DNA of 64,000 nucleotides. Origin: Luteimonas terricola (GTDB lineage Bacteria; Pseudomonadota; Gammaproteobacteria; Xanthomonadales; Xanthomonadaceae). Position numbers and translations under genes: made by a program. A model generated the notes under the pieces. The model was not told where the DNA came from. It did not search any database and saw only the letters and a list, made by a program, of their open reading frames with translations. This document shows positions 26,430 to 34,066 of the stretch, piece by piece. The DNA lies in contig NZ_SJRX01000003.1 of NCBI RefSeq assembly GCF_004352845.1, positions 310,001 to 374,000 of the forward strand, in the 5' to 3' direction. Each line of letters opens with the position of its first letter. The first letter of the stretch is position 1.

Positions 26430-28913
26430 ATGAGCCTGGTCGACTACCGGCGCAAGCGCAGCTTCGACCGCACCCGCGAGCCGGAGCCCGGCAAGTCGCT
26501 GCCGCGCGGCCGGCGCGCGATCTTCGTGGTGCAGCTGCACCACGCCAGCAGCCGCCACTACGACTTCCGCCTCCAGATCGGCGACGCCCTCAAGAGCTGG
26601 GCCGTGCCCAAAGGCCCCAGCTACGACCCTTCGGTGAAGCGGATGGCGATCGAAGTCGAAGACCATCCGCTCGACTACGCCGACTTCGAGGGCGAGATCC
26701 CCAAGGGCGAATACGGCGGCGGCCACGTCGCGCGCTTCGACCACGGCGTCTGGTCCACCGATGGCGATGCCGAGGCGCAGCTGGCCAAGGGGCACCTGCG
26801 CTTCGAACTCTTCGGCGACAGGCTCAGGGGCAGCTGGCACCTGGTGCGCTCCGGCAAGCCCGCGCGCCAGCCGCAGTGGCTGCTGTTCAAGGACAGGGAC
26901 GCCTACGCCGGCACGCTCGAGGCCGACGACCTGCTGGCCGACGTCGCCGCGCCCCTGCCCACGCGCCGCCGCAAGGACTGGGCGAAGAAGGCACTCGCCC
27001 TGAGCGGCGCGAAGCGCGGCAAGGCGCCGACCGGCCCCTTCGAAGCGCAGCTGGCCAAACTCGGCGAGTCCCCGCCCAAGGGCGAGCAGTGGCTGCACGA
27101 ACTGAAGTGGGACGGCTACCGGATCCTTGCCACCATCGCCGACGGCCGGGTGCGGCTGTGGTCGCGCAACGCGCTGGAGTGGACCGACCGGATCCCCGAG
27201 ATCCGCGACGCGATCGCCGGCCTGCGCCTGGAGTCAGGCGCCCTGGACGGCGAACTCATCGCCGGCCGCGGCAGCAAGGAGGACTTCAACCTGCTGCAGG
27301 CCACGCTATCGGGCGAGCGCCAGGGCACGCTGGCGCTGGCGCTGTTCGACCTGCTGCATATCGATGGCGTCGACGTGGCCGCCGCGCCCCTGATCGAGCG
27401 CAAGGCGCTGCTGCAGGCGCTGCTGGAAGGCGTGCCCGGCCACCTCGCCTACAGCTCCCATATCGAAAGCGACGGAGACGCCGCGTTCAAGCTGGCCAGC
27501 GACACCCATTTCGAAGGCATCATCTCCAAGCGACTGGACCGCCCTTACCACGGCGGCCGCAGCGACGACTGGCGCAAGACCAAGCTGCTGGCCAGCGACG
27601 AATTCGCCGTCGTCGGCTACACCGCGCCCAAGGGCAGCCGCACCGGCTTCGGCTCGCTGCTGCTGGCCAGGCCCGATCCCGAACACGGCTGGCTTTACGC
27701 CGGGCGCGTGGGCAGCGGCTTCAACGACGCACTGATGGCCGAGGTCACGACGATGCTCGGCAAGAAAGGACGCAAGACGCCCACCGTCCACGTACCGGCG
27801 ATGGATACCGACCTGCGCAGCGCCACCTGGTTCGCCCCGCGCTTCGTGGTGGAAGTGTTCTACCGCGGCATCGGGCGGCAGCAGCTCCTGCGCCAGCCTT
27901 CCCTCAAAAGCGTGCGCCGCGACAAGGACATTGCAGACCTTGCCGACAGCGACGCCGCCCCCGCAACCGGTCCTGCCAAAATGCCTGCCAAGTCGAAGCC
28001 CAAGCCCGCCGCGAAAACCGCCGCGAAGACCACCCGCAGCAGGCGCGAACCCCCCAGGCTCTCCAGCCCCACCAAGATCCTCTTCCCCGACATCCGCGCC
28101 ACCAAACAGGACGTCTTCGACTACTGCAGCGCGGTCATGGACCACCTGCTGCCGGAAATCATCGGCCGCCCGCTCTCGATCATCCGCTGCCCCTCGGGCA
28201 CGGCCAAGGCCTGCTTCTTCCAGAAGCACCACACCGCCGGCCTGGAGCTCGTGTCCTCGGTGCGGCTGAAGGAGGAAAGCGGCGGCAGCGGCGAGTACCT
28301 GGTGGTGGAAGACGAAGCCAGCCTGCTCGAACTCGTGCAGTTCAACAGCCTCGAGTTCCACCCCTGGGGCTCGCACGCCGCCAAGCCCGACATCGCCGAT
28401 CGCGTCGTGTTCGACCTCGACCCCGGCCCCGACGTCCCCTTCGCCGAGGTGAAGCAGGCCGCCCGCGACATCCGCAAGCTGCTCACGCAGATGGAGCTGC
28501 AGTCCTTCCTGCGCGTCACCGGCGGCAAGGGCCTGCACGTCGTGGTGCCGCTCAACCCGGGCTGCGACTGGGACCTGACCAGGCGCTTCGCGCACGGCTT
28601 CGCCGACACGCTCGCGAACACCGAGCCCGACCGCTTCGTGGCCACCGCCACCAAGAGCCGCCGCAACAGGCGCATCTTCATCGACTACCTGCGCAACGGC
28701 CGCGGCGCCACCGCGGTGGCCTCGTACTCGCTGCGCGCGCGCGACCGCGCACCGGTGGCGATGCCCATCACCTGGGAAAGCCTGGGCAAGCTCAAGCGCG
28801 CCGACGCCTTCACCATCCGCGACGTCCCCGCCACGCTCAAGCGCCGGCGCAAGGATCCATGGGCCGGCATCGACCGCATCAAGCAGAACCTCGCGCGCTG
28901 GGCGGAAACCTAG
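26430..28913 (+). CDS. ligD: Multifunctional DNA ligase D (NHEJ)
   Basis: ATP-dependent ligase of 827 residues that seals breaks held by Ku. Domains in Pseudomonas-type order: 3'-phosphoesterase (about 30-180, VVQLHHASSRHYDFRLQ, HPLDYADFEG), ligase (about 210-510, adenylated Lys in ELKWDGYR, DGELI, FEGIISKR), a Lys/Pro-rich linker (about 520-545, KMPAKSKPKPAAK), and the archaeo-eukaryotic-primase-type polymerase (about 550-827, FDLDPGPD, TGGKGLHVVVPL). All three parts look intact. The ATG at 26430 has AGGTGG upstream. The TAG stop is shared with the convergent glycosylase gene. Confidence 0.96.
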   Translation: MSLVDYRRKRSFDRTREPEPGKSLPRGRRAIFVVQLHHASSRHYDFRLQIGDALKSWAVPKGPSYDPSVKRMAIEVEDHPLDYADFEGEIPKGEYGGGHVARFDHGVWSTDGDAEAQLAKGHLRFELFGDRLRGSWHLVRSGKPARQPQWLLFKDRDAYAGTLEADDLLADVAAPLPTRRRKDWAKKALALSGAKRGKAPTGPFEAQLAKLGESPPKGEQWLHELKWDGYRILATIADGRVRLWSRNALEWTDRIPEIRDAIAGLRLESGALDGELIAGRGSKEDFNLLQATLSGERQGTLALALFDLLHIDGVDVAAAPLIERKALLQALLEGVPGHLAYSSHIESDGDAAFKLASDTHFEGIISKRLDRPYHGGRSDDWRKTKLLASDEFAVVGYTAPKGSRTGFGSLLLARPDPEHGWLYAGRVGSGFNDALMAEVTTMLGKKGRKTPTVHVPAMDTDLRSATWFAPRFVVEVFYRGIGRQQLLRQPSLKSVRRDKDIADLADSDAAPATGPAKMPAKSKPKPAAKTAAKTTRSRREPPRLSSPTKILFPDIRATKQDVFDYCSAVMDHLLPEIIGRPLSIIRCPSGTAKACFFQKHHTAGLELVSSVRLKEESGGSGEYLVVEDEASLLELVQFNSLEFHPWGSHAAKPDIADRVVFDLDPGPDVPFAEVKQAARDIRKLLTQMELQSFLRVTGGKGLHVVVPLNPGCDWDLTRRFAHGFADTLANTEPDRFVATATKSRRNRRIFIDYLRNGRGATAVASYSLRARDRAPVAMPITWESLGKLKRADAFTIRDVPATLKRRRKDPWAGIDRIKQNLARWAET

Positions 28914-29539
28914 CTGCTGCCGCCCCGCTTCGGGCGGCGCGGCCCGGACACGTGCACATGCCCCGGCACGTGCCAGCGCCAGGGCAGCTCGACCGCGCGC
29001 GTGATGCCGATCCTCGGCCCCACCACAGGTACCCCAGGTGGCGGCGTGCCGTCGGACACGATGGCGATGCCGCGGTCGGCGGTGACCAGGTCGGCGCCAT
29101 CGAACTCGCCGGTGATGCCCATCGCCTGCGACAGCTTTCCCGGTCCGTTGGCCAGGTCGCGGTCGCGCCGCGCGGCCGGCCGCAGCGGCCGCATCACGTC
29201 CAGCCCCCGCAGCGGCTCCATCGCGCGCAGCAGCACGCCCGTGCCCTCGCCCACCTCGCCGCAGACCGCATTGCTGCCCCAGTGCATGCCGTAGGTGAAG
29301 TAGACGTACAGATGGCCCGGCTCGCCGAACATCGTCGCGTTGCGCGCCGTCTTGCCGCGGAAGGAATGCGCCGCTGGATCCTCGCTGCCGGCGTAGGCCT
29401 CGACCTCCACGATGCGGCCGGCGCGGCCGTCGGCGCGCACCAGGATCCTGTTCAAGAGTTCAGGCGCGACCTGCGTCGGATGCCGGCGATAGAACTCGCG
29501 CGGCAGAGGGGTCCAGCCTGGCGGCAACACAAGCTTCAT
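28910..29539 (-). CDS. 3-methyladenine DNA glycosylase (Mpg/AAG family)
   Basis: The 209-residue protein of the alkyladenine glycosylase family excises alkylated purines in base-excision repair. Signature: IVEVEAYAGSEDPAAHSFRG with the catalytic Glu, then ARNATMFGEPGHLYVYFTYGMHW and NGPGKLSQAMGI. The start at 29539 gives the family N-terminus (LPREFYRRHPTQVAPELLNRI); an upstream open frame is not conserved. Its stop overlaps the ligD stop in the four bases CTAG, so the two repair genes meet end to end. Confidence 0.92.
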   Translation of the reverse strand: MKLVLPPGWTPLPREFYRRHPTQVAPELLNRILVRADGRAGRIVEVEAYAGSEDPAAHSFRGKTARNATMFGEPGHLYVYFTYGMHWGSNAVCGEVGEGTGVLLRAMEPLRGLDVMRPLRPAARRDRDLANGPGKLSQAMGITGEFDGADLVTADRGIAIVSDGTPPPGVPVVGPRIGITRAVELPWRWHVPGHVHVSGPRRPKRGGSS

Positions 29540-29599
29540 CGAGTGATTCAAGCGCGATGGCCAATGCATCGCAAGCACCGCGCGCCCGGCAGCGCGCAC

Positions 29600-29632
29600 A
29601 AAAAAAACAGGCCGGGAACCTCCCGGCCTGTT
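29600..29632 (-). terminator. Rho-independent terminator of the outer-membrane barrel gene
   Basis: A 12-base stem (AACAGGCCGGGA with TCCCGGCCTGTT) followed on the minus strand by a run of T, 22 bases after the barrel gene stop. Confidence 0.88.
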
Positions 29633-29654
29633 CCATCGCAACGATCCCTCGGGA

Positions 29655-30185
29655 TCAGAAGTCGAAGCGCACCTGCACCTGCGCCAGGTCGACGTCGACG
29701 TCGTCCATCTCGAAGCGGCTGTACTCGCCGCGCAGGGCCACGTTGTCGGTGAAGCGGTACTGCAGGCCCAGGCCGTAGGTCGGGTCGGTGCCGTCGTCGC
29801 TCGCGCGCAGGCCCCCGGCACGGGCGTCGGCGTCCCAGCTGTGGAAGCCGGCCTTGGCGTAACCCGAGAACCTGTCGGTGAAGGGCAGCGTGCCCACCAT
29901 CACCGCGGACACGGTATCGGCCTCCAGACTCGCCAGGCCACCCGCCGCATCGACCTCGCCGAAGTCGGTGTAGGCCACTTCAACGCCCCAGTTCGGATGG
30001 AACTGGTAGCCGCCGAACACCTGGTAGCCGGTGTCCTCGTCGTCCAGCGCACCCTCGTCGACCATCGACTGGCCCACGCCGGCGCCGGCATAGAACCCGA
30101 TGGGCTCGGCGGCCTGCGCGCCGAAGGCGAACGCGCCCAGGGCGAGCGCAAGGACGGAGCTGGTCAGGATGTTGGTCTTGTTCAT
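29655..30185 (-). CDS. Small outer-membrane beta-barrel protein (OmpA-like porin fold)
   Basis: The 176-residue protein has a signal peptide (LTSSVLALALGAFAFGAQAA) and about eight predicted beta-strands of alternating pattern: GFYAGAGVGQS, DTGYQVFGGYQF, WGVEVAYTDFGE, RFSGYAKAGFHSW, YGLGLQYRFT, VALRGEYSRFE. It ends in LAQVQVRFDF with a terminal Phe for Bam recognition. This is the eight-strand OmpA/OmpW-like barrel without a periplasmic domain. The role is unknown; such proteins often respond to stress or stabilise the membrane. AGGAG precedes the ATG and it has its own terminator, so it is monocistronic. Confidence 0.88.
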   Translation of the reverse strand: MNKTNILTSSVLALALGAFAFGAQAAEPIGFYAGAGVGQSMVDEGALDDEDTGYQVFGGYQFHPNWGVEVAYTDFGEVDAAGGLASLEADTVSAVMVGTLPFTDRFSGYAKAGFHSWDADARAGGLRASDDGTDPTYGLGLQYRFTDNVALRGEYSRFEMDDVDVDLAQVQVRFDF

Positions 30186-30370
30186 TGCGTGTGACTCCTG
30201 TTTTGTGTGCGGGACAGGTCTTGTCGCCTGTCACTGACCCACAACATGAGGGTCACGCCCTTGAAGCAAATGGCATGCAGGGGCACAGATCGTTTCGATA
30301 CCGGAACAGCATCCACCCCCACCGGACCCGGCCGCTATGATGGCGCCAGACCCCACTGCGAATCCGTGAC

Positions 30371-30925
30371 ATGGCCAAGGGAAACCCGCTCCAGGAACAA
30401 CTGTTGAAGGCCGGCCTGGTCAAGAAATCCAAGCTGTCCGAGGTCGCGCGCGAGCAGGCCAAGGCGCGGCACGGCAAGAAGCCCAAGGCGCCGAGCGAAA
30501 CCGCCCTGGAAGCCGAGCGCGCACGCGCCGAAAAGGCCGAGCGAGACCGCGCGCTGGCCGCCAAGCAGAAGGCCCAGGCCCGCACCGCCGAACTCCGCGC
30601 CCAGGCCCGGCAGATCATCCAGGACAAGAAAGTGCCGCGCTCGGGCGAAAGCGAATACCGCTTCACCGCCGACGGCGCCATCCGCACCCTGCTGGTCAAC
30701 GACGAACTGCGCAGGATGCTGTCCTCCGGCGCGCTGGTGGTCGCCCGCCTGGGCGACCGCTACGAACTGCTGCCGCGCGCCGCCGGCGACAAGGTACGCG
30801 AGCGCGATGCCGACATGATCGTGCTCGACCACGGGCAGCAAGCGGGCACCGAACCCGCCGCCGCAAGTTCGGAAGACGACGCCTACTACGCACAGTTCAA
30901 GGTGCCCGACGATCTCGTCTGGTAA
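30371..30925 (+). CDS. DUF2058 (YaiL-like) nucleoid-associated-type protein
   Basis: The 184-residue cytosolic protein has the DUF2058 signature at its N-terminus (NPLQEQLLKAGLVKKSKL), then a charged coiled-coil rich in Ala, Glu, Lys and Arg (about 25-80). A conserved C-terminal part follows (SEYRFTADGAIRTLLVNDEL, then RMLSSGALVVARLGDRYELLP). E. coli YaiL belongs here; the family is described as possibly nucleoid-linked but is not characterised. No partner gene is adjacent. It is expressed divergently from the barrel gene, 185 bases away. Confidence 0.88.
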   Translation: MAKGNPLQEQLLKAGLVKKSKLSEVAREQAKARHGKKPKAPSETALEAERARAEKAERDRALAAKQKAQARTAELRAQARQIIQDKKVPRSGESEYRFTADGAIRTLLVNDELRRMLSSGALVVARLGDRYELLPRAAGDKVRERDADMIVLDHGQQAGTEPAAASSEDDAYYAQFKVPDDLVW

Positions 30926-31105
30926 CAGGGACTGCGGAGATCGTAGACCCCACACCGCGTCATGAACGCTTCGCGGACGCCGAGGCGCTGCTCATGCAGC
31001 GATTCGAGTCGGTCACCCTGGCCGAACTGGCGGTCGACTTCGCCCGCCGCCACGCTGCCCGGCGGGCTGGAGCAAGATCGACTTCATGGTCGCCCTCGCC
31101 ATTGC
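30926..31105 (+). other. Intergenic stretch with a weak coding-like remnant
   Basis: From about 30940 the plus frame reads HERFADAEALLMQRFESVTLAELAVDFARR with protein-like composition, then degrades into low-complexity Arg/Ser sequence overlapping the antisense AhpD-like gene. It has no start or Shine-Dalgarno and no family was recognised; perhaps the tail of a deleted gene. Confidence 0.25.
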
Positions 31106-31678
31106 TCATCCGGTCGGCAGGCTCTGTGCCCTTTCCACTCCCCGCTGGAACTTCACGGCCGGGAAGTCCAGCGGCACCGCGAACGCCACGTTGACGTAGT
31201 TGGTGAACAGGTTGAGCGCCACGTGGGCCAGGATCTCCATGAGCTCCTCGTCGCTGAAGCCGGCGTCGCGCAGGGCCTGCACATCGCTGTCTCCAACCTG
31301 GCCGCGGCCGTCGACCACCTTGAGGGCGAAGACGAGTGCAGCGGCAGTCCGGGGGTCGCCCGAACGGCCCGCCTGTGCCTCGGTCATTTCGTCACCGCTC
31401 GCGCCGGCCTTGCGGCCCAGTGCGGTGTGCGCGGCGAGGCAATAGCTGCAGGCGTTGCGATCGGCGACGGCGACGGCGATTTGCTCGCCGAGCTTTGCGG
31501 GGATGACGCCCTTGCCCAGCGCGCCGAACAATCCCCACATGCCCTGCAGTGCTGCAGGAGAATTGGCGACCGCCTTGAACATGTTCGGCGTGGCGCCAAA
31601 CGCGGCGTTGATGTCGGTGAGGGTGGCCTTGCGGTCGGGGGTGGTGTCGTCGGGGTTTACCAGCGGGATACGGGACAT
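31106..31678 (-). CDS. AhpD-like carboxymuconolactone decarboxylase family protein
   Basis: The 190-residue protein has the CMD/AhpD redox motif ACSYCLAAHT (CxxC...H) at about 76-85. This is the thiol pair and His used by peroxidase-like members to reduce organic peroxides. The rest (TPNMFKAVANSPAALQGMWGLFGAL, DAGFSDEELMEILAHVALNLFTNYVN) fits the uncharacterised peroxidase-related subgroup. AGGAG precedes the ATG. It lies downstream of the AraC-type gene on the same strand, 131 bases apart, so control by that regulator is possible but not shown. Confidence 0.88.
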   Translation of the reverse strand: MSRIPLVNPDDTTPDRKATLTDINAAFGATPNMFKAVANSPAALQGMWGLFGALGKGVIPAKLGEQIAVAVADRNACSYCLAAHTALGRKAGASGDEMTEAQAGRSGDPRTAAALVFALKVVDGRGQVGDSDVQALRDAGFSDEELMEILAHVALNLFTNYVNVAFAVPLDFPAVKFQRGVERAQSLPTG

Positions 31679-31808
31679 GGGACGTCTCCTGGGTCGGGTG
31701 GTGGCGGCGCCCGGTCGAGCGCTCGATGACCATCCTATGGAGCAACCACGTACCCATGGGTGCGTTTAGTCCACCTTAAATGCCAGATCGTACATTCCAG
31801 CGTGCCGC

Positions 31809-32774
31809 TCAGGGCGGGCCCGGAATCCCGCCCGATACCGGCGAAGACGTGGACGAGCGGATACGAAACGCATCCGCGCGGGCACCTGTCGTGCCCAGCC
31901 ACGCCCGCGGCGACACGCCGACCTTCGCCTTGAATGCGCGTGACAGCGCCGAAGGGTTGGCGTAGCCGAGCTGCTCCGCCAGCAGCTTCATCGGCTGCCC
32001 GGCCCGCAGCCGGCCCTGCGCCAGCGCGATGCGCCAGTCGTTGAGGTAGTCGGCGGGCGTCTGGCCCACGCGCTCGCGGAAGAGGTTGACGTAAGCGGTC
32101 CGCGACATCCCGGCCACCTGGGCCATGCGCTCCAGCGTCCAGGACTCGCCCGGCGCCTCGTGCATCGCCACCAGTGCGCACGCCAGGCGCGGATCGGACA
32201 GGCCGGTAATCAGGCCCGGACTCACCCCCGCCTCCGCCGGGTGATCAAGCAGCCAGCGCAGCAGCTGGATCAGCACCACCTCGAACAGCCGGTCGGCGAG
32301 CAGGCGGTGGCCGCAGCGCACCTGGCCGGTCTCCGCGAGCAGCAACTCGATTGCGGCACCCAGTCCGGGCACCCGCGCCAGCGGCAGCGCGATCAGCGGC
32401 GGCAGCGCGCGGGCGAGGGGGTTCGCGGCCCCGCCCTCGAAGCACAGGCGCGCACAGGTGAACTCCGGCCCGTCCACCGGCGGATTGTGGAACTGATGGG
32501 TCAGCGGGCGCGGATAGAACAGGAGCGTCGGCTCGTCGAAGTGCATCGATCGCGGTACATCCCGCGCGCCCGGATGGCGGACATCCAACTGCCCGCTGCG
32601 CAGCACGTGCAGATAGCCGTATCCCTCGCCGGCATCGAAGTGGCTGATCCCGCACAGCTCGCCGCTGTGGTGCAGCTCGGTCCGCACCCGGAACCGGTCC
32701 AGCACACCGGACAGCCGGTCGATGGCGACCGGAGGCTGCATTCTGGACGTATTGGTATCTATCGTGGCCGTCAT
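31809..32774 (-). CDS. AraC-family transcriptional regulator with cupin domain
   Basis: The 321-residue protein has an N-terminal cupin-type sensor (about 10-180; LHHSGELCGISHFDAGEGYGYLHVL, HFDEPTLLFYPRPLTHQFH) as in the Cupin_6 AraC group. The C-terminal double helix-turn-helix (about 200-300) contains WTLERMAQVAGMSRTAYVNLFRERVGQTPADYLNDWRI and AEQLGYANPSALSRAFKAKVGVSPRAWL. The start at 32774 gives a compact N-terminus; a GTG/ATG further up lacks conservation. It is divergent from the orphan exported protein gene 66 bases away and upstream of the AhpD-like gene, both being candidate targets. Confidence 0.9.
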   Translation of the reverse strand: MTATIDTNTSRMQPPVAIDRLSGVLDRFRVRTELHHSGELCGISHFDAGEGYGYLHVLRSGQLDVRHPGARDVPRSMHFDEPTLLFYPRPLTHQFHNPPVDGPEFTCARLCFEGGAANPLARALPPLIALPLARVPGLGAAIELLLAETGQVRCGHRLLADRLFEVVLIQLLRWLLDHPAEAGVSPGLITGLSDPRLACALVAMHEAPGESWTLERMAQVAGMSRTAYVNLFRERVGQTPADYLNDWRIALAQGRLRAGQPMKLLAEQLGYANPSALSRAFKAKVGVSPRAWLGTTGARADAFRIRSSTSSPVSGGIPGPP

Positions 32775-32840
32775 GTGGCCGATAGTACACGCTGGCGCCG
32801 CACACTGCCCCCACACCCGATCAGCCTCAAGGAGGCGCGC

Positions 32841-33599
32841 ATGAACACGCTGCTCAAGTCATCGCTGCTGTCGCTGGCCCTGGCCAGCCTTCCCGCCGCC
32901 ACCTGGGCCCACGGCCCCGACGCGCCGCACCAGGGCGGCATCAGGTCCGCCCCCGCCGCCGGCGTGCAGGCGCCCTACGACATCGTCCACACCCGCATCA
33001 GCACCGAGGGCAATATCGCGATCTTCCACATGGCGGTGTCGGGCGAAGCGGGCGCCACGCGCCCGACCAGCACCGGACGCCTCGCCGGCAGCGCGGTGTT
33101 CTCCTACGTCTGGCCCACCAGCCTGGATCCCGCGGTGGTGGGATTCGAGCCGCGCGCGGGCATCCTCGCGTTCGCGGTGACCTCGCACCCCGACTTCGAC
33201 GACACCCCGCTGTACGACGAGAACGGTGATGGCGACCCGACCAACGACGGCGGCGTCTGGCACTCGCACTGGGTGGTGCTGCAGCCAGACCCGGTCTGTG
33301 GATCGGACGCACTGAAGATCGTCGACATCCCGGAGGGCGCCAAGCCACGACTGCCCAAGACCTGGCCCGGCCTGCCGATCCTCATCGACAGCCCTGGATG
33401 GTGGCCGGCCATCGACAACGACACCGTGGAAGTGCGCGTGCCGTTCGACGACATCGGCGTGATCCAGGGGAAGAGCTTCGATGGCGTGACCGCGGCACTG
33501 CGCGTCAACGAGAGCGTGCATGCGCCGCTGGTGTGCGTGGCCGATGTGTTCAAGGTGGCGAGCGGCGATCTGTCGCTGCCTGGCGTTGTTGACCGTTGA
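32841..33599 (+). CDS. Exported protein of unknown function
   Basis: The 252-residue protein has a clear signal peptide (LLKSSLLSLALASLPAATWA) leaving a mature N-terminus HGPDAPHQGG rich in His. An acidic loop DENGDGDPTND (about 131-141) looks like a calcium-binding loop, and two widely spaced Cys residues (PVCGS, LVCVA) could form a disulfide. HSHWVVLQPDP and FDGVTAALRVNESVHAPLV are other notable blocks. I do not recognise the family. The Shine-Dalgarno AAGGAGG is strong. It is divergent from an AraC regulator, which suggests inducible expression. Confidence 0.8.
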   Translation: MNTLLKSSLLSLALASLPAATWAHGPDAPHQGGIRSAPAAGVQAPYDIVHTRISTEGNIAIFHMAVSGEAGATRPTSTGRLAGSAVFSYVWPTSLDPAVVGFEPRAGILAFAVTSHPDFDDTPLYDENGDGDPTNDGGVWHSHWVVLQPDPVCGSDALKIVDIPEGAKPRLPKTWPGLPILIDSPGWWPAIDNDTVEVRVPFDDIGVIQGKSFDGVTAALRVNESVHAPLVCVADVFKVASGDLSLPGVVDR

Positions 33600-33612
33600 G
33601 TGATCGCGGACC

Positions 33613-33638
33613 GGGACCGTCCGCTCATGGACGGTCCC
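33613..33638 (+). terminator. Hairpin after the exported protein gene
   Basis: A perfect 10-base stem GGGACCGTCC / GGACGGTCCC with a six-base loop, 14 bases past the stop. It has no T-run, so it is termination-like but may need Rho or act in mRNA stability. Confidence 0.55.
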
Positions 33639-33750
33639 TGTACCGCCGTTCCGACCGCTATCTGTCGCCAGGGGCAGATTCAGGGGTAATCCCCCCACAG
33701 GTTAGCTGACGCCAGAAGTGGAATTTTCTCGTACCCTTTCCCGAGGGTCC

Positions 33751-33954
33751 ATGAAAAGGTCCCGCTTTACCGATAGCCAGATCATCGTCATGCTCAAGTA
33801 GGCCGAAGCTAGGACGCCCGTGCCGGAACTGTGCCGCGAGCACGGCATCAGTTCGGCGACGTTCTACAAATGGCGCAGCAAGTTCCGGGGCAAGATCAGG
33901 TTGCTGCGGCAATTACCCCAAGGGTATCGGCCTGTCCCGCGTCTCGCAGGCTAA
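33751..33954 (+). pseudogene. IS3-family OrfA remnant with an internal stop
   Basis: Reads MKRSRFTDSQIIVMLK, then TAG at 33799-33801 where a Gln codon (CAG) is expected, then AEARTPVPELCREHGISSATFYKWRSKF. This is the helix-turn-helix N-terminus of IS3-type OrfA transposases. After about 33890 the sequence departs from the OrfA pattern and the frame continues to a TAA through DNA belonging to an IS30 piece. No OrfB and no complete terminal repeats were found. It is a dead fragment. Confidence 0.85.
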
Positions 33955-34057
33955 GCTCGATGCCGTGGCGCGGAAATTAAACGACCGACCCCGGAAGACG
34001 CTAGGCTACGAAACACCGGGCGGGCGATATCGACAAGTCGTTGCATCGATCGGTTGA
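33895..34057 (+). pseudogene. IS30-family transposase C-terminal remnant
   Basis: The frame ending at TGA 34055-34057 reads NYPKGIGLSRVSQAKLD, then AVARKLNDRPRKTLGYETP and VVASIG. This is the C-terminal end of IS30-type integrases (LN.RPRKTLGYETPAE). The first bases (LLRQ, then a shifted frame) show a small deletion or frameshift relative to the expected LLRQYFPKG. Everything upstream of this, including the catalytic DDE part, is missing. It directly abuts the IS3 remnant, making a two-element mosaic. Confidence 0.85.
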
Positions 34058-34066
34058 ATCCAAGGG

